64,000 nt of DNA from Hyphomicrobiales bacterium (GTDB lineage: Bacteria > Pseudomonadota > Alphaproteobacteria > Rhizobiales > Rhizobiaceae): positions 1 through 64,000 of the forward strand of contig PAPH01000017.1 in the NCBI GenBank assembly GCA_002709005.1, given 5' to 3'. Below the pieces are notes generated by a model that was not told where the DNA came from, ran no database searches, and saw only the letters and a list, made by a program, of their open reading frames with translations. A program made the position numbers and the translations under genes. Positions within the stretch are counted from its first letter, which is position 1. Every line of letters begins with the position of its first letter. Shown here piece after piece: positions 62,537-64,000 of this stretch.

Positions 62537-62621
62537 TCAAAACTCCTCCACAATTCGTCGGGGAGAATGATGCGCCAAATGAATGGCTTGTAAAGGGCGG
62601 GGACGAAGGAAAGCGCCGGGT

Positions 62622-63257
62622 TCAGGATGCGCCAAGAGCCTCGTTAAGGGCCGCGGTTTCATTTCTGCTGCCGGGATGGTCCGGCAGGCCGTAGAGCGAA
62701 AGCCGGACCTCGCTTCTGAACTCGAAGGGGTCGGTCAGCCTGGAGAGGATGTCGATGAATTCCGTGGGCTGTTCGCGGATGAAGCGCAGGTGAAGCATAT
62801 CGTCGGATTCCCCGACGATGACGCAGCCGATAAAATACTGGTAGTCGCCGAAATAGACGTAGAAATGCGACGGGATGTTTTTCATGCGGGTGGATGCGAG
62901 CGCGCCCCCTTCGGAGACGTTGTGCAGCCAGACCTGTCCCTTGCGGATGACCCGCACACCCTGCTGGGTGCACAGAAGCCCCACACAGAGACGACAGTCC
63001 CTGCGCGGCCAACGCCGCATATCCTCCGCCCGCGCTATGCGCGACAGATAGTTTTTCCGGCCAACAGATGTCGGGTCTCCGGGCACTGAGTATTCTCCAG
63101 AATGCTGTTTATCTGTCCATTTTCGCAGCCACCGAATTTGATATCGCCTGCGGCTAACTTTTCGCTTTAGGAATTGTTTAAAATACCAATCACCGCGAGC
63201 GAATTGCGCGGAATCTGATTCATGTCTCCGCGCTAATATATTGATATGAATTGTCAT
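62622..63257 (-). CDS. PilZ-like domain protein
   Basis: RRWPRRDCRLCVGLL (RxxxR-like) ... HNVSEGGALAST ([DN]xSxxG); start uncertain. Confidence 0.6.
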   Translation of the reverse strand: MTIHINILARRHESDSAQFARGDWYFKQFLKRKVSRRRYQIRWLRKWTDKQHSGEYSVPGDPTSVGRKNYLSRIARAEDMRRWPRRDCRLCVGLLCTQQGVRVIRKGQVWLHNVSEGGALASTRMKNIPSHFYVYFGDYQYFIGCVIVGESDDMLHLRFIREQPTEFIDILSRLTDPFEFRSEVRLSLYGLPDHPGSRNETAALNEALGAS

Positions 63258-63524
63258 TTTCTTCACCTGACGGCCTATCCGGCCTTCCGTCCCTCCTTCT
63301 GCCACTCGCCCTGCGGGGTGGGCGCACCTTTGAATAAAACCGGCAGCGCTTGCCGTATCCAAAACGGTTCGGATCTTCCTCACGGGAAGACCAAAGCGAG
63401 GTGTTCCGGACCCACCTGCCCGGACCTGCCGCGCCGGACCAGACGAGGGGGATCACCCAAATGTGATCCGGCGTTGGCGGCGTGTTGACTGTGAACTTGG
63501 TGCTTTTCCGATAATTAGACGGTC

Positions 63525-63854
63525 ATGATCGTCCGACGCATTCTTGTGTTCATTTTCCTGATGCTCGCCCTGATTTCGGCGGGCCCGCTCGGGGCTGCAC
63601 TTTCGGATCGCGATGCCGCCATGCCCCGCAGGCCGCATGGTTCCGTCCTCACGACGACGGCGAAGATCAACGTCACTCGGCTGTGCCAGCGGGCCCTGGC
63701 GGCCTCGACCGGCTGTATCATCGACAAAACGATCATCCGGACGGCGGTCATGCCGCGGTCCGCTCGCACCGACGACAAGCTGCAGGCCGCGGACAGCCGC
63801 ATTCCCTCCGGCGTGACATCCGCGCCGATGCTCCGCCCGCCGCGTCTGGCCTGA
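63525..63854 (+). CDS. Small secreted hypothetical protein
   Basis: MIVRRILVFIFLMLALISAGPLGAALS signal peptide-like N-terminus. Confidence 0.45.
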   Translation: MIVRRILVFIFLMLALISAGPLGAALSDRDAAMPRRPHGSVLTTTAKINVTRLCQRALAASTGCIIDKTIIRTAVMPRSARTDDKLQAADSRIPSGVTSAPMLRPPRLA

Positions 63855-63913
63855 CTGAAGAAACCGGCGCCAACCTCACGCGCCACGGACATCTCAGACA
63901 TCAGGACAGTTCA

Positions 63914-64000
63914 ATGATTACCCGACGCATCTTCGTGGGGGCCGCAGCCTCCGCCATACTATCCGGCTGCACGACGGCCGGCACCGGTCGCCGCGGCCTG
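63914..64000 (+). CDS. Lipoprotein/Tat-signal protein, truncated by window edge
   Basis: MITRRIFVGAAASAILSGCTTAGTGRRGL; lipobox LSGC. Confidence 0.6.
   Translation, partial: MITRRIFVGAAASAILSGCTTAGTGRRGL

Noticed and set aside
60624-62540. 638-aa minus ORF as a fusion
   Set aside because: Upstream half is an out-of-frame reading of the thiolase; only the C-terminal SDR part from GTG 61373 is real.

Overview
Gene-dense, high-GC chromosomal window that looks like Rhizobiales (Alphaproteobacteria), judged from MucR, a Pha/Mrp antiporter, RIME-type repeats, TIGR03808, DUF1491/DUF2336/DUF5330 proteins and GTA synteny. Positions 1-9.7 kb (all minus strand) hold the head half of an RcGTA-like gene transfer agent cluster, from a small-terminase-like gene to a truncated tape-measure protein. 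It is interrupted by a Dabb-domain gene and by RIME/REP palindromes, and intrinsic-terminator-like hairpins sit directly before three of its start codons. The rest is mostly core genome: photolyase, PBP1A, histidine kinase, SufE, DnaA-domain-IV-like regulator plus DUF6456, MucR, mrp/pha operon, msrB, S9 peptidase, TadG-like proteins, cytochromes, SOD, ilvE-like, COG0523 GTPase, otsB-otsA, L,D-transpeptidase, HerA-like ATPase, LDH, CHASE4-like GGDEF, asparaginase, amidase, SDR and thiolase. The most interesting items are: (1) a DltA/membrane protein/carrier-protein operon (31.6-34.9 kb) lacking DltD, with a divergent MBOAT-like protein and an exact CtrA-type site upstream; (2) a perfect three-way-junction fold (34933-35004) in front of the S9 peptidase; (3) mutually exclusive hairpins at 45862-45940; (4) terminators placed before g1, g3 and g6 of the GTA cluster; (5) a perfect Zur-like palindrome before the COG0523 GTPase; (6) a DnaA-domain-IV protein with altered DNA-contact residues. 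All family names come from motif recognition by eye; no searches were run.
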